Counted from the first letter of the stretch, positions 27,185 to 36,907 are shown. The stretch: 64,000 nt of DNA from JAUXFS01 sp963772635 (GCA_963772635.1 CAVYYK010000053.1:9787-73786), one strand, 5' to 3'. The notes: generated from the letters alone by a model not told the origin. Numbers and translations: made by a program.

Positions 27185-28382
27185 GCCTCGGCCGGGCGCA
27201 GCGGCCGTTCGGCGATCGGCAGGTGGAGGGCGGCCGCCGCCAGGCCGAGCAGGACCGAGGCGATCCAGATGGTGTCGTAGGAGCCGGTGGCGTCGAACAC
27301 GACACCGCCGAGCCAGACGCCGAGGAAGCTGCCGACCTGGTGGCCGAAGAAGACGATGCCGAACAACGTCGACATGTAGCGGACGCCGAAGATCTGGGCG
27401 ACCAGGCCGCTGGTCAGCGGCACCGTGCCCAGCCACAGGAGGCCGATACCCGCGGCGAACGCCAGCACTGTCGCCTCGGTTTTGGGCGCCACGAGGAACA
27501 GGACGATGACCAGCGATCTCAGCGTGTAGAGGCTCGACAGCAGGTATTTCTTCGAATAGCGGCCGCCGAGAAAGCCGCAGAGCCAGGTGCCGACGATGTT
27601 GAAAAAGCCGATCAACGCCAGCGCCGTCGCCCCGAGACCGGCGCTCAGGCCGATGTCGGTGAGGTACGCCGGCAGGTGGACGGCGATGAACACCACCTGG
27701 AAACCGCAGACGAAAAAGCCGACGGTGAGGTACCAAAAACCGCCATGACGCCCCGCTTCGCCGAGGGCCTCGCCCAGGCTCTGCGAGATCGCCGGCGCTC
27801 CCGTCGGATGCGGGTGCGGCGGGACGCCCCGCCAAAACCAGGGCCAGGGGCGCCATCAAAGCCGCAATAAGCGCCATGACGACCAAGGCTTCGACCCCAG
27901 CCCTCCGCGGCGATCAGGCCCTGACCGATCGGGGCCATGACGAACTGGCCGAACGAGCCGCCGGCGCTGGCGATGCCCAGGGCCATGCTCCGCTTTTCCG
28001 CCGGAACCGCCCGGCCGATGGCGCCGAGCACCACCGCGAAGCTGGTGCAACTCATCGCCAGACCGACGAGAACCCCGCCGCCGAGGTGCAGTCCCCAGAC
28101 ACCCGTCGCGCCCGACATGATCACGAGCCCGGCCACATAGGCGGCGGTACCGACCACCAGGACCCGGCCGGCGCCGTACTTGTCGGCGATCATGCCGGTC
28201 ACCGGCTGAACGACGCCCCAGAGGATGTTCTGGATCGCCATGGCGAGGCCAAAGGACTCGCGGCCGAAACCGAGGTCGATGCTCATCGGCGACAGGAACA
28301 GGCCGAACGTCTGGCGAATGCCCATCGCCAGGGTCAAGACAAGGGCGCCGGAGATCAGCGCGACGGTGGCTTTTCGTCCCAT
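27181..28382 (-). CDS. MFS transporter (frameshifted)
   Basis: A major facilitator of about 400 residues and twelve predicted helices, of the OFA/monocarboxylate-like type. It starts ATVALISGALVLTLAMGIRQ, has the loop signature AGRVLVVGTAAYVAG after helix 2 and continues to GFFNIVGTWLCGFLGGRYSKK in the C-terminal half. Frame changes near 27885 and 27790 split it. Each is a single-base event and the hydrophobic pattern continues on both sides. The substrate cannot be deduced. It is translationally coupled to the downstream DinB gene. Confidence 0.8.
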
Positions 28383-28549
28383 GGGTCTCCCAACCCGGTT
28401 TGACTCTGCCGGTCCGCAATAAGACGAATTTGCCGCCGGAAGGCTTGAACGTGGGGAACGGGATCGACCCGCCCGACCACAATATCTGATTTCAGAACAA
28501 CATGTTCAATGGCCCGGTTTCGATTGCGGCCTGTTCGGAGGCACGGAAC

Positions 28550-29186
28550 TCAGAAGGCCCGGCCTTTCCACGGAACGAAGGCGGGAACCCGACGCCGGTA
28601 GTCGCAATAGGAGTCACCGTAGAGCTTCACGAGCCGGCGCTCTTCGAACCAAGTGCCGATCAGCAGATACAACGAGCCCCATACGGCCGTCGCCAGTTCG
28701 AAATCGCCGGCGACCCGGCCCCACAGGATCAAAAAGCCGGCAGTGTACAAGGGATGGCGGACGTACCGGTGGAGACCGTCGAGGCGCAACGGCTCGTCCT
28801 CGGGCTCGTCGGTGCCGTTCAGGTGATTGCGGATCTGGCGGGTGCCGGCAAGCCTGCCGAGATCGTACCCGCGAAGGCCGATCAACAGGACGAGCCATCC
28901 GGCCACGCTGACTCCCGATCATCATCGGGCCGAGATAGGGCGGAAGCGCGAATGCGCCGCCATCACCGAACACCCAGGCGCCGACCAGCCACACCAGGGC
29001 GATATGGACGACCGCGACAGCATTGTAGGCGAGGCGGTAGAAGGCGCCGAGGAAGGGCCGGAACCCGCCTTTCACCCGCCCGCAGGCGAGCAGCGAATGG
29101 CCGGCGCCGAACGTCAACCAGGCAACGGCGTAGATCAGATGAGCGTCGAATGCCTTCACGGCAACCCCGCCGCCCCAGCAGATCAC
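28550..29186 (-). CDS. NnrU / isoprenylcysteine-methyltransferase-like membrane protein (one frameshift)
   Basis: About 210 residues and five or six hydrophobic helices, with the C-terminal signature GLHRYVRHPLYTAGFLILWG and DSYCDYRRRVPAFVPW common to NnrU and ICMT-like methyltransferases. The frame is interrupted near 28910 (after YLGPMMIGS; the rest resumes AGWLVLLIGLRGYD). GTG 29186 overlaps the stop codon of hldE by one base (TAGTG), so it is translated with hldE. In denitrifiers NnrU lies near nitric oxide genes, but none are here. The function is unknown. Confidence 0.72.
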
Positions 29187-30646
29187 TAACGGGCGATTCG
29201 CGACAGGGTGGCGCTGGTGCTGTAACCGGCCTCCAGGCGGGCGAGCAGCACTTTGCCACCGTACCCCTGAACCAGGTCGGCGCCGACCACCTCGTCGATG
29301 CGATAGTCGGCGCCCTTGACCAGGACGTCGGGACGCAACTTCTCGATGACCCTGGCGGGCGTATCTTCACCGAAGATCACCACCATATCGACGGTGGCCA
29401 GCGACGCCAGGACCGTGGTCCGGGCGACCTCGGACTGGACCGGCCTTCCCGGCCCCTTCAGCCGGGCGACCGACACGTCGCTGTTGAGTCCGACCACCAA
29501 CCGATCGCACGCCGCTTTCGCCTGAGTCAAAAGGGATATGTGACCCGGATGGAGAAGGTCGAAGCAGCCGTTGGTAAAGCCGACCTCGAGACCTTGTCGA
29601 CGCCACAATTCGACCCGATCGCGCGCCGCCTCCAGGACCATCGCCTTCGCCTCCGCTTTCGACAGGTCCTGATGGCGAAGTTCCTGCGCCACTTCGGAGG
29701 CATACGCCGCCGCGGTTCCGACCTTGCCGACGACGATCCCGGCGGTGACGTTGGCCAACGCCGCCGCCTCTTCCAGCTTGGCGCCGGCGGCCAGCGCCGC
29801 CGCCAAGGTTGCCACGACCGTGTCGCCGGCACCGGAAACGTCGAAAACCTCCCTGGCCTCCGCCGGCAGGCGGGTGACATCTCCTTCGGATGTAACCAAA
29901 ACCATGCCGTCTTCACCGAGAGTCGTGAGAACGGCTCCAAACCCGTACTTTTCGATCAGCCTTCTGGCGCAACCACCTTCTTCGCCTTCGGCTAGGGGCG
30001 TGTCGGTGGCCTGAGCCAACTCGTGCCGGTTAGGGGTTATCACGTCGGCGCCCTGGTACCTTTGATAGCTATCCCCTTTCGGGTCGACAACCACCCTCTT
30101 TCCGGCAGCATGGGCGGCGGCGATCAATTGTCCGACGACACCGTTATCGAGCACACCCTTGCGGTAATCCGACAACACCATGATCGAACACTCTGGAAGC
30201 ATGGCGGTCACGGCTTCCAGAATGGCGGCATGAACGGCCGCCGAAAGCGGTTTGACCGTCTCCCAGTCGGCACGCACGATCTGCTGGTTGGCGGCGAGAA
30301 AACGCGTCTTGATCGAAGTTCGCCGATTGGCGTCCGTGATCAGGGAAAATTTGGTGCTCTGCTCCTCCTCGAGAAGCTTGCGAAGCTCGTCGGCCGGGGC
30401 GTCATCACCGACCACGGAAACCAACCGTGCGTTAGCGCCAAGAGCAACCAGGTTGCGCACCACGTTGCCGGCCGCACCCAGCATGGTGACTTCGCGATCG
30501 ACGCGAAGCACGGGAATCGGCGCCTCCGGAGAGATGCGTTCGACGTGGCCATGGACGAACCGATCAAGCATGACATCGCCGACGCACAAGACGTAGGCGT
30601 CGGTGAACAACTCGATGAGAGGCAGGAGCGTAGAGCGCCCGGTCAT
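29186..30646 (-). CDS. hldE: Bifunctional heptose-7-phosphate kinase / heptose-1-phosphate adenylyltransferase
   Basis: A 486-residue fusion for ADP-heptose synthesis in LPS core assembly. The N-terminal PfkB/ribokinase domain (about 1-320) has GDVMLDRFVHGHVERISPEA, GAAGNV and the catalytic DVSGAGDTV. The C-terminal nucleotidyltransferase domain (about 345-486) has GFTNGCFDLLHPGHISLL with the HxGH motif. ATG 30646 is chosen by alignment with the family and overlaps the gmhA stop (ATGA). It acts after gmhA, its upstream neighbour. The phosphatase step (gmhB) is not in the window. Confidence 0.93.
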   Translation of the reverse strand: MTGRSTLLPLIELFTDAYVLCVGDVMLDRFVHGHVERISPEAPIPVLRVDREVTMLGAAGNVVRNLVALGANARLVSVVGDDAPADELRKLLEEEQSTKFSLITDANRRTSIKTRFLAANQQIVRADWETVKPLSAAVHAAILEAVTAMLPECSIMVLSDYRKGVLDNGVVGQLIAAAHAAGKRVVVDPKGDSYQRYQGADVITPNRHELAQATDTPLAEGEEGGCARRLIEKYGFGAVLTTLGEDGMVLVTSEGDVTRLPAEAREVFDVSGAGDTVVATLAAALAAGAKLEEAAALANVTAGIVVGKVGTAAAYASEVAQELRHQDLSKAEAKAMVLEAARDRVELWRRQGLEVGFTNGCFDLLHPGHISLLTQAKAACDRLVVGLNSDVSVARLKGPGRPVQSEVARTTVLASLATVDMVVIFGEDTPARVIEKLRPDVLVKGADYRIDEVVGADLVQGYGGKVLLARLEAGYSTSATLSRIAR

Positions 30647-31230
30647 ACCAGCCTCAGCTCCTTTTCCAGCGCCCCGCACAGCATATGCCCCAACGTGATG
30701 TGCATTTCCTGGATCCGGGAGGTGGTCGATGAAGGCACGATCAGGAACGGGTCGGCGAACTCCTTCATGCGGCCGCCGTCTCGACCGCCGAAGCCGGCGG
30801 CGAGGCATCCGATCCGACGGGCCTCGACCAGCCCCCGAATGACGTTCTCGCTGTTACCGGACGTGGAAATGCCGATACAGATATCGCCTCGGCGGCACAA
30901 CGCCTGAACCTGGCGGGCAAACAACGCGTCGAAGCCGAGGTCGTTGCCGATCGCGGTAAGCGCAGAGCTGTCGGTGGTCAGCGCCAGCGCCGGAATGGGA
31001 ACACGATCGAGCACAAGACGGACGGTCAATTCCGTCGCCAGGTGCTGGGCGTCGGCGGCGCTTCCGCCGTTGCCAAAAAAGACGATCTTGCCGCCATTAC
31101 GGATCGAGTCAGCGCACGCCGAAACCAGACGTCGAAACGGGGCGCGCAACTCCTCCCGTACGGAGGCCAGCACCACCGCATGCTCCTCCAGTTCGCTGTC
31201 GAACAGAGCATCCAGTTCCATACCCTCCAT
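30643..31230 (-). CDS. gmhA: Sedoheptulose-7-phosphate isomerase
   Basis: A SIS-domain isomerase of about 195 residues (the family is about 192) that converts sedoheptulose 7-phosphate to D-glycero-D-manno-heptose 7-phosphate. Landmarks are GGKIVFFGNGGSAADAQHLA, TTDSSALTAIGNDLGF, GISTSGNSENV and the C-terminal IQEMHITLGHMLC with metal-binding residues. The start is set at ATG 31230; a second ATG 9 bases later follows GGAGGG too closely. It is translationally coupled to hldE. Confidence 0.92.
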   Translation of the reverse strand: MEGMELDALFDSELEEHAVVLASVREELRAPFRRLVSACADSIRNGGKIVFFGNGGSAADAQHLATELTVRLVLDRVPIPALALTTDSSALTAIGNDLGFDALFARQVQALCRRGDICIGISTSGNSENVIRGLVEARRIGCLAAGFGGRDGGRMKEFADPFLIVPSSTTSRIQEMHITLGHMLCGALEKELRLV

Positions 31231-31476
31231 TGTATCACGCCTGGACTCAGGCGAGACCTGGGAAAGTTCTGGAAAAACCGCCTCACTTGGGGGGCAGCCC
31301 TGCACCGTCGAAACCGCTGTCCCGGCGAGTTTGAGCTTTCCGCCGGGGGTCAACTCATTCATCGGTCTTTGATTCCCGGTCTCGGTTTCACAATAAGAGC
31401 AGGGCATTGTAGTTGCAAAATGGGCAGCACTGCGGCCTTGTGTTGCCTATCTTGACCAGAGCACTAGTGCTCTGAT

Positions 31477-31723
31477 TTGCGACATACGGTGCCCCATACG
31501 ATCGCTTTTCCCGCTCCCTCGGCAGGAGGGCGGGCGCAGGCGATGCTGACCCATCGTCAAGCGCCGTCCGACGCCCCGAGGGCGCGGGAAGAGCGACCCT
31601 GCGGGCGGCCTTCCGAGGCCCCCGGCGTCGTTGCGCGGCGCTTGTGATGCTCCAGCATCACGGCGCCAACGCGCGCCTGACCGGAGGAACTTGGAAGACC
31701 GTCACATGGGGTGCGGAATTGTG
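31477..31723. repeat. Structured inverted-repeat element, copy 2
   Basis: Non-coding and clearly homologous to 19835-20091. Shared blocks include GACCCATCGTC, CGACGCCCCGAG and TGATGCTCCAGCATCAC in the same order. The main stem is TTCCCGCTCCCTCGG with CCGAGGGCGCGGGAA: different bases from copy 1 but still paired at all but one position. The outer ends (GGTGCCCCATACGA and TCACATGGGGTGCGG) are imperfectly complementary. It occupies most of the gap between gmhA (start 31230) and the phosphatase gene (stop 31734). The rest of that gap, 31231-31476, holds no gene I can support. Confidence 0.7.
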
Positions 31724-31733
31724 CTAGTCGGTA

Positions 31734-32483
31734 CTAGGTATGAAGAAACCGGTGCTCGGCCCCCTCGAGGACGAGGCAGGTGAGACACCCGGTGTAGAAG
31801 GCACCGGTATCGATGCCGATACGGTTCTCGAACACCTCGGGAACCAGGCTCGGCGTGTGGCCATGAACCACCCGCTTGCCGAAATCCGCATCCGAGAGCA
31901 GGAACCGATCGCGGATCCACATCATTTCATAGGGAATTTGAGCCTCCAGCGGCACCCCCGGTCGGACACCGGCATGGACGAAGAAATAGTCGCCTTCGGT
32001 ATGACAGAGCCGTAGGCCTTGCAGAAAGTCGAGATGATCGGAGGGAAGCGCCCGCTGCAGCCGCCGGCGGAACGTTTCCAGGTCCGCCGGAAGGTAAAGC
32101 GCGGTCGGCGGCTCGACACCATAGCTATCCAAGGTCGTGATCCCGCCGTTGCCGATCCACAAGGGTTCGGGAGGACCGGCCAGGAACTTGAGCATCATGT
32201 CTTCGTGATTGCCCTTGAGATGCACCGCCTCGAACCCGGCGAGTGGCTCGTTGATGAGCACGTCGAGGACATCGAATGCCCCCGGTCCGCGGTCCACATA
32301 GTCGCCAAGGTAGACCACCGTTCGTCTCAGGTTTTGAGCCGTCTCGGCATCGGCGACGATAAGAGCGTGCAGCTTATTGAGTAGATCGATGCGGCCGTGG
32401 ATATCGCCGACGGCATAGATCCGCCGATCGTCGGGAATCCGCGGCGAGCGATCGCCTGCGCCGACCTGATGCTTTAGCTCCAT
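31734..32483 (-). CDS. Calcineurin-like serine/threonine protein phosphatase family
   Basis: A 249-residue metallophosphoesterase with the full PPP motif set: YAVGDIHGRIDLL (GDxHG, residue 25), VVYLGDYVDRGPGA (GDxxDRG, residue 55) and LKGNHEDMML (GNHE, residue 92), then FVHAG and VVHGHTP metal ligands. It binds two metals and dephosphorylates proteins or dinucleotide polyphosphates; the bacterial PrpA/ApaH-like group cannot be subdivided by eye. Monocistronic, divergent from the degenerate-EAL genes. Confidence 0.85.
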   Translation of the reverse strand: MELKHQVGAGDRSPRIPDDRRIYAVGDIHGRIDLLNKLHALIVADAETAQNLRRTVVYLGDYVDRGPGAFDVLDVLINEPLAGFEAVHLKGNHEDMMLKFLAGPPEPLWIGNGGITTLDSYGVEPPTALYLPADLETFRRRLQRALPSDHLDFLQGLRLCHTEGDYFFVHAGVRPGVPLEAQIPYEMMWIRDRFLLSDADFGKRVVHGHTPSLVPEVFENRIGIDTGAFYTGCLTCLVLEGAEHRFLHT

Positions 32484-32661
32484 GATTGGTTACAGAATGA
32501 ACCCGTTCCTGACCGCTCGCAAGTAACCTGCGGTTGTCGCGTGGTGAAGTGCGGCCGGTCGTTGCGTATGCCTGCCCGGTTTTCGGTCAGGGCGGCGGCG
32601 CAAGCGCTTTATCAACGAATAAGCGTGTTCTTAACCGTTTGCTCGTAACATCGGATTCGAG

Positions 32662-33939
32662 ATGGAGTGTATCCCAAGGAAACGCCGTTCGCCGATGATC
32701 GAACGCGGCACCGCCAGAGCTAACCTTGCCCCGAAAGCACTTGGCCGGGACAAACTTGTTCGTGACCACTTGCAGGGGCTCGGCCGCTATAGGCGCGACG
32801 TCTACGCCGCCCAAATCCATCTGTCTCGGTTCACGCTGATCGAATCTCAATCTCGTGCCGTCGGCAAAGCCTTGCGTCCGTTGGCCGTCTTGGCGGCACG
32901 CGATGGAGGAGCGCTGTTCAGGCTCTCCAACGCCGATCTTGTCCTGGTCTGCCGCGGCATTCCGCTGAGCGACATGGATGCGGCCGTTTCGAGGGTGCGC
33001 CAGCTTCTCCGCGAAGAAGTTACCGCCGAGGCCTCCGCCGTCCGTTTCGACGACCCCCTGGTGACGTGGTTCGACCTGTCCAAATCCGGTGATTACTCGG
33101 CCCTCCTGGCGACGGCCGATGCGCTTTCCACCGAAACCGCGGGGCAAGTCCCGAACAAACCTGGCAATTTATTTCCGAATGATATCCGACAACCCCTGGA
33201 CCCGATGAACCTCTCCGCCATCGGCCGCAAGCTCAGGGAAGCGCGCATCGCCGAATTGATCAGACAGCAAACGGCCATCGAAATCGGCCCGGGCGGCAAC
33301 GGAAAACCCCTTTTCCGTGAAACCTATGTTTCGATGAGCGAGCTGCAGCATCGGATCGCGCCCGGCGTCAATCTGCTCGAAGGCACCAGCCTTTTTCGCT
33401 ACCTCACCGAAAAGTTGGACAAGCACGTTCTGACGACAGTCCCCCGTCGGGGTCTCGCGCGCGGACGGGAACCGATCAGTCTCAACTTGAACATCAGTTC
33501 CTTAACCTCCGGTGAGTTTCATCTGTTCCACAAGGAGCAGAACGGCACCCCCGGCCGGCCGGTCATCGAAATCCAGTTGATCGATATTCTGGTCGACATC
33601 CAGGCTTTCGCCGCAGCCCGGGACACCCTGCAGGGTCATGGCTACCGGGTGCTCGTAGACGGCCTGAGCCCTTTGACTCTGGAGTTCTTCGACGTCAGCC
33701 GTCTCCGCGCGGATTTCGTCAAGATCTGCTGGAGTCGGGAGGCTTGGGATGGCCTTTCTTCCGACCGGACGACGTTCGTGCGCGAGGTTGTCGCGAGAAC
33801 CGGCACGCAGAAGATGTTGCTCGCCCGGGTTGATTGTGACGACGCGGTCAAATGGGCGCTCGAACTCGGCATCACCCGTTTTCAGGGCCACTATATCGAC
33901 AAGCTGTTCAAGGCGATGACCGCCAAGGGAGGCATTTGA
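32662..33939 (+). CDS. Degenerate EAL-domain protein, tandem paralogue 1
   Basis: 425 residues from ATG 32662 (ATG 32695 is possible; neither has a strong ribosome site). The C-terminal 230 residues follow the EAL fold: ISLNLNISSLTSGEF (compare the NLS strand), VIEIQLIDILVD (compare lElTE), GYRVLVDGLSPLTLEF (compare lDDFG), DFVKICW (compare lKID) and GITRFQGHYID (compare QGyy). The catalytic residues, including the EAL Glu, the DDFG Asp pair and the Lys, are mostly replaced. It therefore probably binds a ligand or a partner and does not hydrolyse cyclic-di-GMP. The N-terminal 200 residues are not recognised. The next gene, two bases on, is a paralogue. Confidence 0.7.
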   Translation: MECIPRKRRSPMIERGTARANLAPKALGRDKLVRDHLQGLGRYRRDVYAAQIHLSRFTLIESQSRAVGKALRPLAVLAARDGGALFRLSNADLVLVCRGIPLSDMDAAVSRVRQLLREEVTAEASAVRFDDPLVTWFDLSKSGDYSALLATADALSTETAGQVPNKPGNLFPNDIRQPLDPMNLSAIGRKLREARIAELIRQQTAIEIGPGGNGKPLFRETYVSMSELQHRIAPGVNLLEGTSLFRYLTEKLDKHVLTTVPRRGLARGREPISLNLNISSLTSGEFHLFHKEQNGTPGRPVIEIQLIDILVDIQAFAAARDTLQGHGYRVLVDGLSPLTLEFFDVSRLRADFVKICWSREAWDGLSSDRTTFVREVVARTGTQKMLLARVDCDDAVKWALELGITRFQGHYIDKLFKAMTAKGGI

Positions 33940-33941
33940 CC

Positions 33942-35240
33942 GTGGGTAGCCGTCCTCGGGCCATCGAGCGGAATGCGAGAGGAGGGGGGCGCGTTTCTGG
34001 AGACGAGCAGTTGCTTCTCGACTACCTGAGACAGCTGGAGAAGCACAAAGAAGGGCGTCGCGCCGTTCATTTGCGACTCTCCCTCCTCCGACCCGTCAAT
34101 CGTCGCGAACACCATATCCGTGCCGCCGTCGGCGGCTTCGACTCTCTGATCGGATCGTCACAGGGTCAGCTGTTCGTCCTTGGAAATTCGGATCTGTTCT
34201 TCGCCTACAAAACCGATGCCCATCCTCGGGTCGAGATCGAGGTTCGGAAAGTCCGCTTTCTGTTCGGCGACGACCCGTTGCTCAGCGATGATCCCGACCA
34301 GGCCCCCTTCGCCGCCTGGTTCGACGTCGCACGGGATTTCCGGGACATCGTGCGCAAAGTCCGCGGCATCGCCCCCGCCGGTTCATCGCCGTCGTCACGA
34401 AAACCGCACCCCACGAAGCGCATCCGCGCCTCGGCCGAAGTCAAGCCGGAATGGGGAGAGGCGTTGACGCCGGAAATGCTCGGCCGAATGGAGGCGGCGT
34501 TGACGCGCGCGGACCTATCCAACCTGGTCCGCCGGCAGGTGGTGTGCTTCCTGTCCCCGAGAATGTTGCCCGAACCCCGGTTCACCGAACTGTACATCTC
34601 GATCCCCGATCTGAGGGAAACCGTTCTGCCGGAGGTCAATCTGATGTCCAGCCATTGGCTGTTTCGGCATCTGACCCAGACCCTTGACCGGCGGATGCTG
34701 TCGATGTTGGCCAAGCCCGGCCACATCCGCGTGTCCGGTGACATCGGCATCGATCTCAACGTCTCGACATTGCTGTCCGGGGAATTTCTCGCCTTCGACG
34801 AAACGATGACCGCCAGACCGCGGTCGGCGATGATCTTCACTGTCCACCAGGCGGACATCTTCGGCGATCTCGGGAGTTACCTGCTCGCCCGAAAGTTCGT
34901 TCAGGACAAGGGTTATCGGCTGTGCCTCGATGGCCTGACCCACAGAACGTTCGACATGTTCGACCGCGGCTGGCTAGGCGCCGACCTCGTCAGGATCGCG
35001 TGGCAACCGGAGATGGCGGACGAAGGCGAAAACCTGCACCGGCGCCTTCGCGCCGTGGTCGAACGCGGCGGCGGGTCGCGAATGGTGTTGTCGCGGGTCG
35101 ACACCCCGGAGGCGGTCATTTTCGGCCAATCCCTGGGCATTCAGCTGTTTCAGGGAGACTACGTCGATCAGCTCGTCGCCGAGGACAACCGCCGCCGCCA
35201 ATTCTTGAGGTTGCAGCGAGGCGTCAAGAACGGCACATAG
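33942..35240 (+). CDS. Degenerate EAL-domain protein, tandem paralogue 2
   Basis: 433 residues from GTG 33942 (GGAGG 10 bases upstream, inside the end of the preceding gene). It matches the preceding protein segment by segment: IGIDLNVSTLLSGEFLAF, MIFTVHQADIFGDL, GYRLCLDGLTHRTFDMF, ADLVRIAW and GIQLFQGDYVDQLV. The EAL catalytic set is again absent. Both have an N-terminal half with a VLGNSDLFF/RLSNADLVL strand followed by a WFD segment (FAAWFDVARDF here), which may be a reduced GGDEF- or PAS-like fold. The tandem duplication with coupled translation suggests a heteromeric unit. The function is unknown. Confidence 0.7.
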   Translation: MGSRPRAIERNARGGGRVSGDEQLLLDYLRQLEKHKEGRRAVHLRLSLLRPVNRREHHIRAAVGGFDSLIGSSQGQLFVLGNSDLFFAYKTDAHPRVEIEVRKVRFLFGDDPLLSDDPDQAPFAAWFDVARDFRDIVRKVRGIAPAGSSPSSRKPHPTKRIRASAEVKPEWGEALTPEMLGRMEAALTRADLSNLVRRQVVCFLSPRMLPEPRFTELYISIPDLRETVLPEVNLMSSHWLFRHLTQTLDRRMLSMLAKPGHIRVSGDIGIDLNVSTLLSGEFLAFDETMTARPRSAMIFTVHQADIFGDLGSYLLARKFVQDKGYRLCLDGLTHRTFDMFDRGWLGADLVRIAWQPEMADEGENLHRRLRAVVERGGGSRMVLSRVDTPEAVIFGQSLGIQLFQGDYVDQLVAEDNRRRQFLRLQRGVKNGT

Positions 35241-35286
35241 GAACCAAGGCGTCCGCCCCGGGGCGCCTTGTCCCATTGGAGCCGCG

Positions 35287-36066
35287 ATGAACCGAGCCGA
35301 TGCCGCCGCCGTCGTCACCGTCGACAAACTGACCAAGCGCTTCGGCGCCGTCACCGCCGTGGACGACATCGGTTTTTCGGTCCGCGAGGGTTCGACCACG
35401 GCGTTGCTCGGAGGCAACGGCGCCGGCAAGACGACGATCCTTTCGATCCTGCTCGGCCTTTTGCTGCCGACTTCCGGGTCGGTCACGGTCCTCGGCGCGG
35501 ACATGATCCGACACCGCCACCGGGTGCTCGGGAGGATGAACTTCTCCTCGCCCTACGTGGACCTTCCACGACGGTTGAGCGTGGCCGAGAATCTTACCGT
35601 CTATGGCCATCTCTACGGCCTCGACAACGTCAAGGAACGAATAGGACGGCTTGCCCGCGACCTGGAGATCGAGGCTTTCCTGAAGCGACCGACCGGCGAC
35701 CTTTCGGCCGGACAGCTGACCCGAGTCGCCCTGGCCAAGGCTCTCCTCAACGAACCGCGACTGCTTCTGTTGGACGAGCCGACGGCATCGCTCGACCCGG
35801 ACACCGGCGACTGGGTGCGGAGCTATTTGGAGGCCTACCGGCGGCGCACCGGCGCCACCATCGTGCTGGCGTCCCACAACATGGCGGAGGTCGAGCGCCT
35901 GTGCGACGACGTGCTGATCATGCGCCGCGGCACCATCGTCGATCGCGGCGGGCCCGGTGAGCTTCTCTCCCGTTACGGACGGCAAACCATGGAGGACGTG
36001 TTCCTCGACATCGCCCGCGAGCGACCGGGGCCGGCGGGCGCGGACACCGTGGTGGCGGCACAATGA
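35287..36066 (+). CDS. ABC-2 type exporter, ATP-binding subunit
   Basis: A 259-residue ABC ATPase of the NodI/DrrA-like class. Walker A is LGGNGAGKTT (residue 37), the signature LSAGQLTRVALAKAL (about 140), Walker B LLLLDEPTASLDPD and the switch His in LASHNMAE. NFSSPYVDLPRRLSVAENL is a typical Q-loop region. It overlaps the permease gene by four bases (ATGA). The substrate is unknown; NodIJ-like systems export polysaccharides, oligosaccharides or drugs. Confidence 0.9.
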   Translation: MNRADAAAVVTVDKLTKRFGAVTAVDDIGFSVREGSTTALLGGNGAGKTTILSILLGLLLPTSGSVTVLGADMIRHRHRVLGRMNFSSPYVDLPRRLSVAENLTVYGHLYGLDNVKERIGRLARDLEIEAFLKRPTGDLSAGQLTRVALAKALLNEPRLLLLDEPTASLDPDTGDWVRSYLEAYRRRTGATIVLASHNMAEVERLCDDVLIMRRGTIVDRGGPGELLSRYGRQTMEDVFLDIARERPGPAGADTVVAAQ

Positions 36067-36905
36067 GCGCCCATGGAGAGCTACGAGCTCACCCGCGGGC
36101 GGGAGACGTCCGGTTCTCGTGGCGCCGGGTCAACGCGATCATTCTCCGCCATCTCTACGTGCTCAGGCGATCGTGGCCGCGAATCCTCGAGCTTGCCTAT
36201 TGGCCGACGGTGCAGATGATCCTGTGGGGTTTCGTCACCCTGTTCTTCCTCCAGCACAGCTCCTGGTTGGCCCAGGCGGCCGGCGTTCTGATCAGCGCGG
36301 TGATCCTGTGGGACGTGTTGTTCCGATCCAACCTCGGGGTGTCGCTGTCGTTCATGGAGGAGATGTGGGCGCGCAATCTCGGCCAACTGTTCGTCAGCCC
36401 GCTCAGGCCAGGCGAACTGGTCGCCGCGCTGACGATCATGAGCTTGATCCGAACGGTGATCAGCGTCGCCCCGGCGGCGGTGCTGGCACTGCCCTTCTTC
36501 GACGTCTGGGTGTTCGCCCTGGGTCCGCCGCTGATCGCCTTTTTCGCCAATCTGCTGGTCATGGGCTGGAGCATCGGCCTGCTCGTGTCGGCGCTGGTGC
36601 TGCGGTTCGGCCTCGGCGCCGAAAGCCTCGCCTGGTTGGCGGTGTTCGCGGTGGCGCCGTTGAGCGGCGTCTACTACCCGATCGCGACGCTGCCCGGGTG
36701 GCTGCAGCCGGTGGCGTGGTCGTTGCCGTCGGCCTACGTGTTCGAAGGCATGCGGTCGGTGCTGTTCGACCACGCCTTCCGCCTCGATCTGCTCGCCGGC
36801 GCCGTCGGTCTCAATGCCCTGTATCTCTCCGCCGCCGCGGCCTTTTTCATCTACATGGTGCGGGTGGCGCGCCGCCGCGGCCTGCTCCTGCGGCAAGGGG
36901 AGTGA
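36063..36905 (+). CDS. ABC-2 type exporter, permease subunit
   Basis: A 280-residue integral membrane protein with six predicted helices, including IILRHLYVLRRSWPRILELA at the start, the LELAYWPTVQMILWGF helix, VAALTIMSLIRTVISVAPAA and the ABC-2 signature region LAVFAVAPLSGVYYPIATLP followed by PSAYVFEGMR. It pairs with the ATPase encoded just upstream. A GC-rich hairpin repeat begins three bases after the stop codon. Confidence 0.88.
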   Translation: MSAHGELRAHPRAGDVRFSWRRVNAIILRHLYVLRRSWPRILELAYWPTVQMILWGFVTLFFLQHSSWLAQAAGVLISAVILWDVLFRSNLGVSLSFMEEMWARNLGQLFVSPLRPGELVAALTIMSLIRTVISVAPAAVLALPFFDVWVFALGPPLIAFFANLLVMGWSIGLLVSALVLRFGLGAESLAWLAVFAVAPLSGVYYPIATLPGWLQPVAWSLPSAYVFEGMRSVLFDHAFRLDLLAGAVGLNALYLSAAAAFFIYMVRVARRRGLLLRQGE

Positions 36906-36907
36906 TC

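Noticed and set aside
26350..27870. Open frame of about 500 codons on the plus strand across the DinB and MFS genes
   Set aside because: It has low-complexity charged composition and no motif. The minus strand carries recognisable DinB and MFS proteins there.
28502..29995. Long plus-strand frame opposite NnrU and hldE
   Set aside because: It is a shadow frame; hldE is unmistakable on the minus strand.
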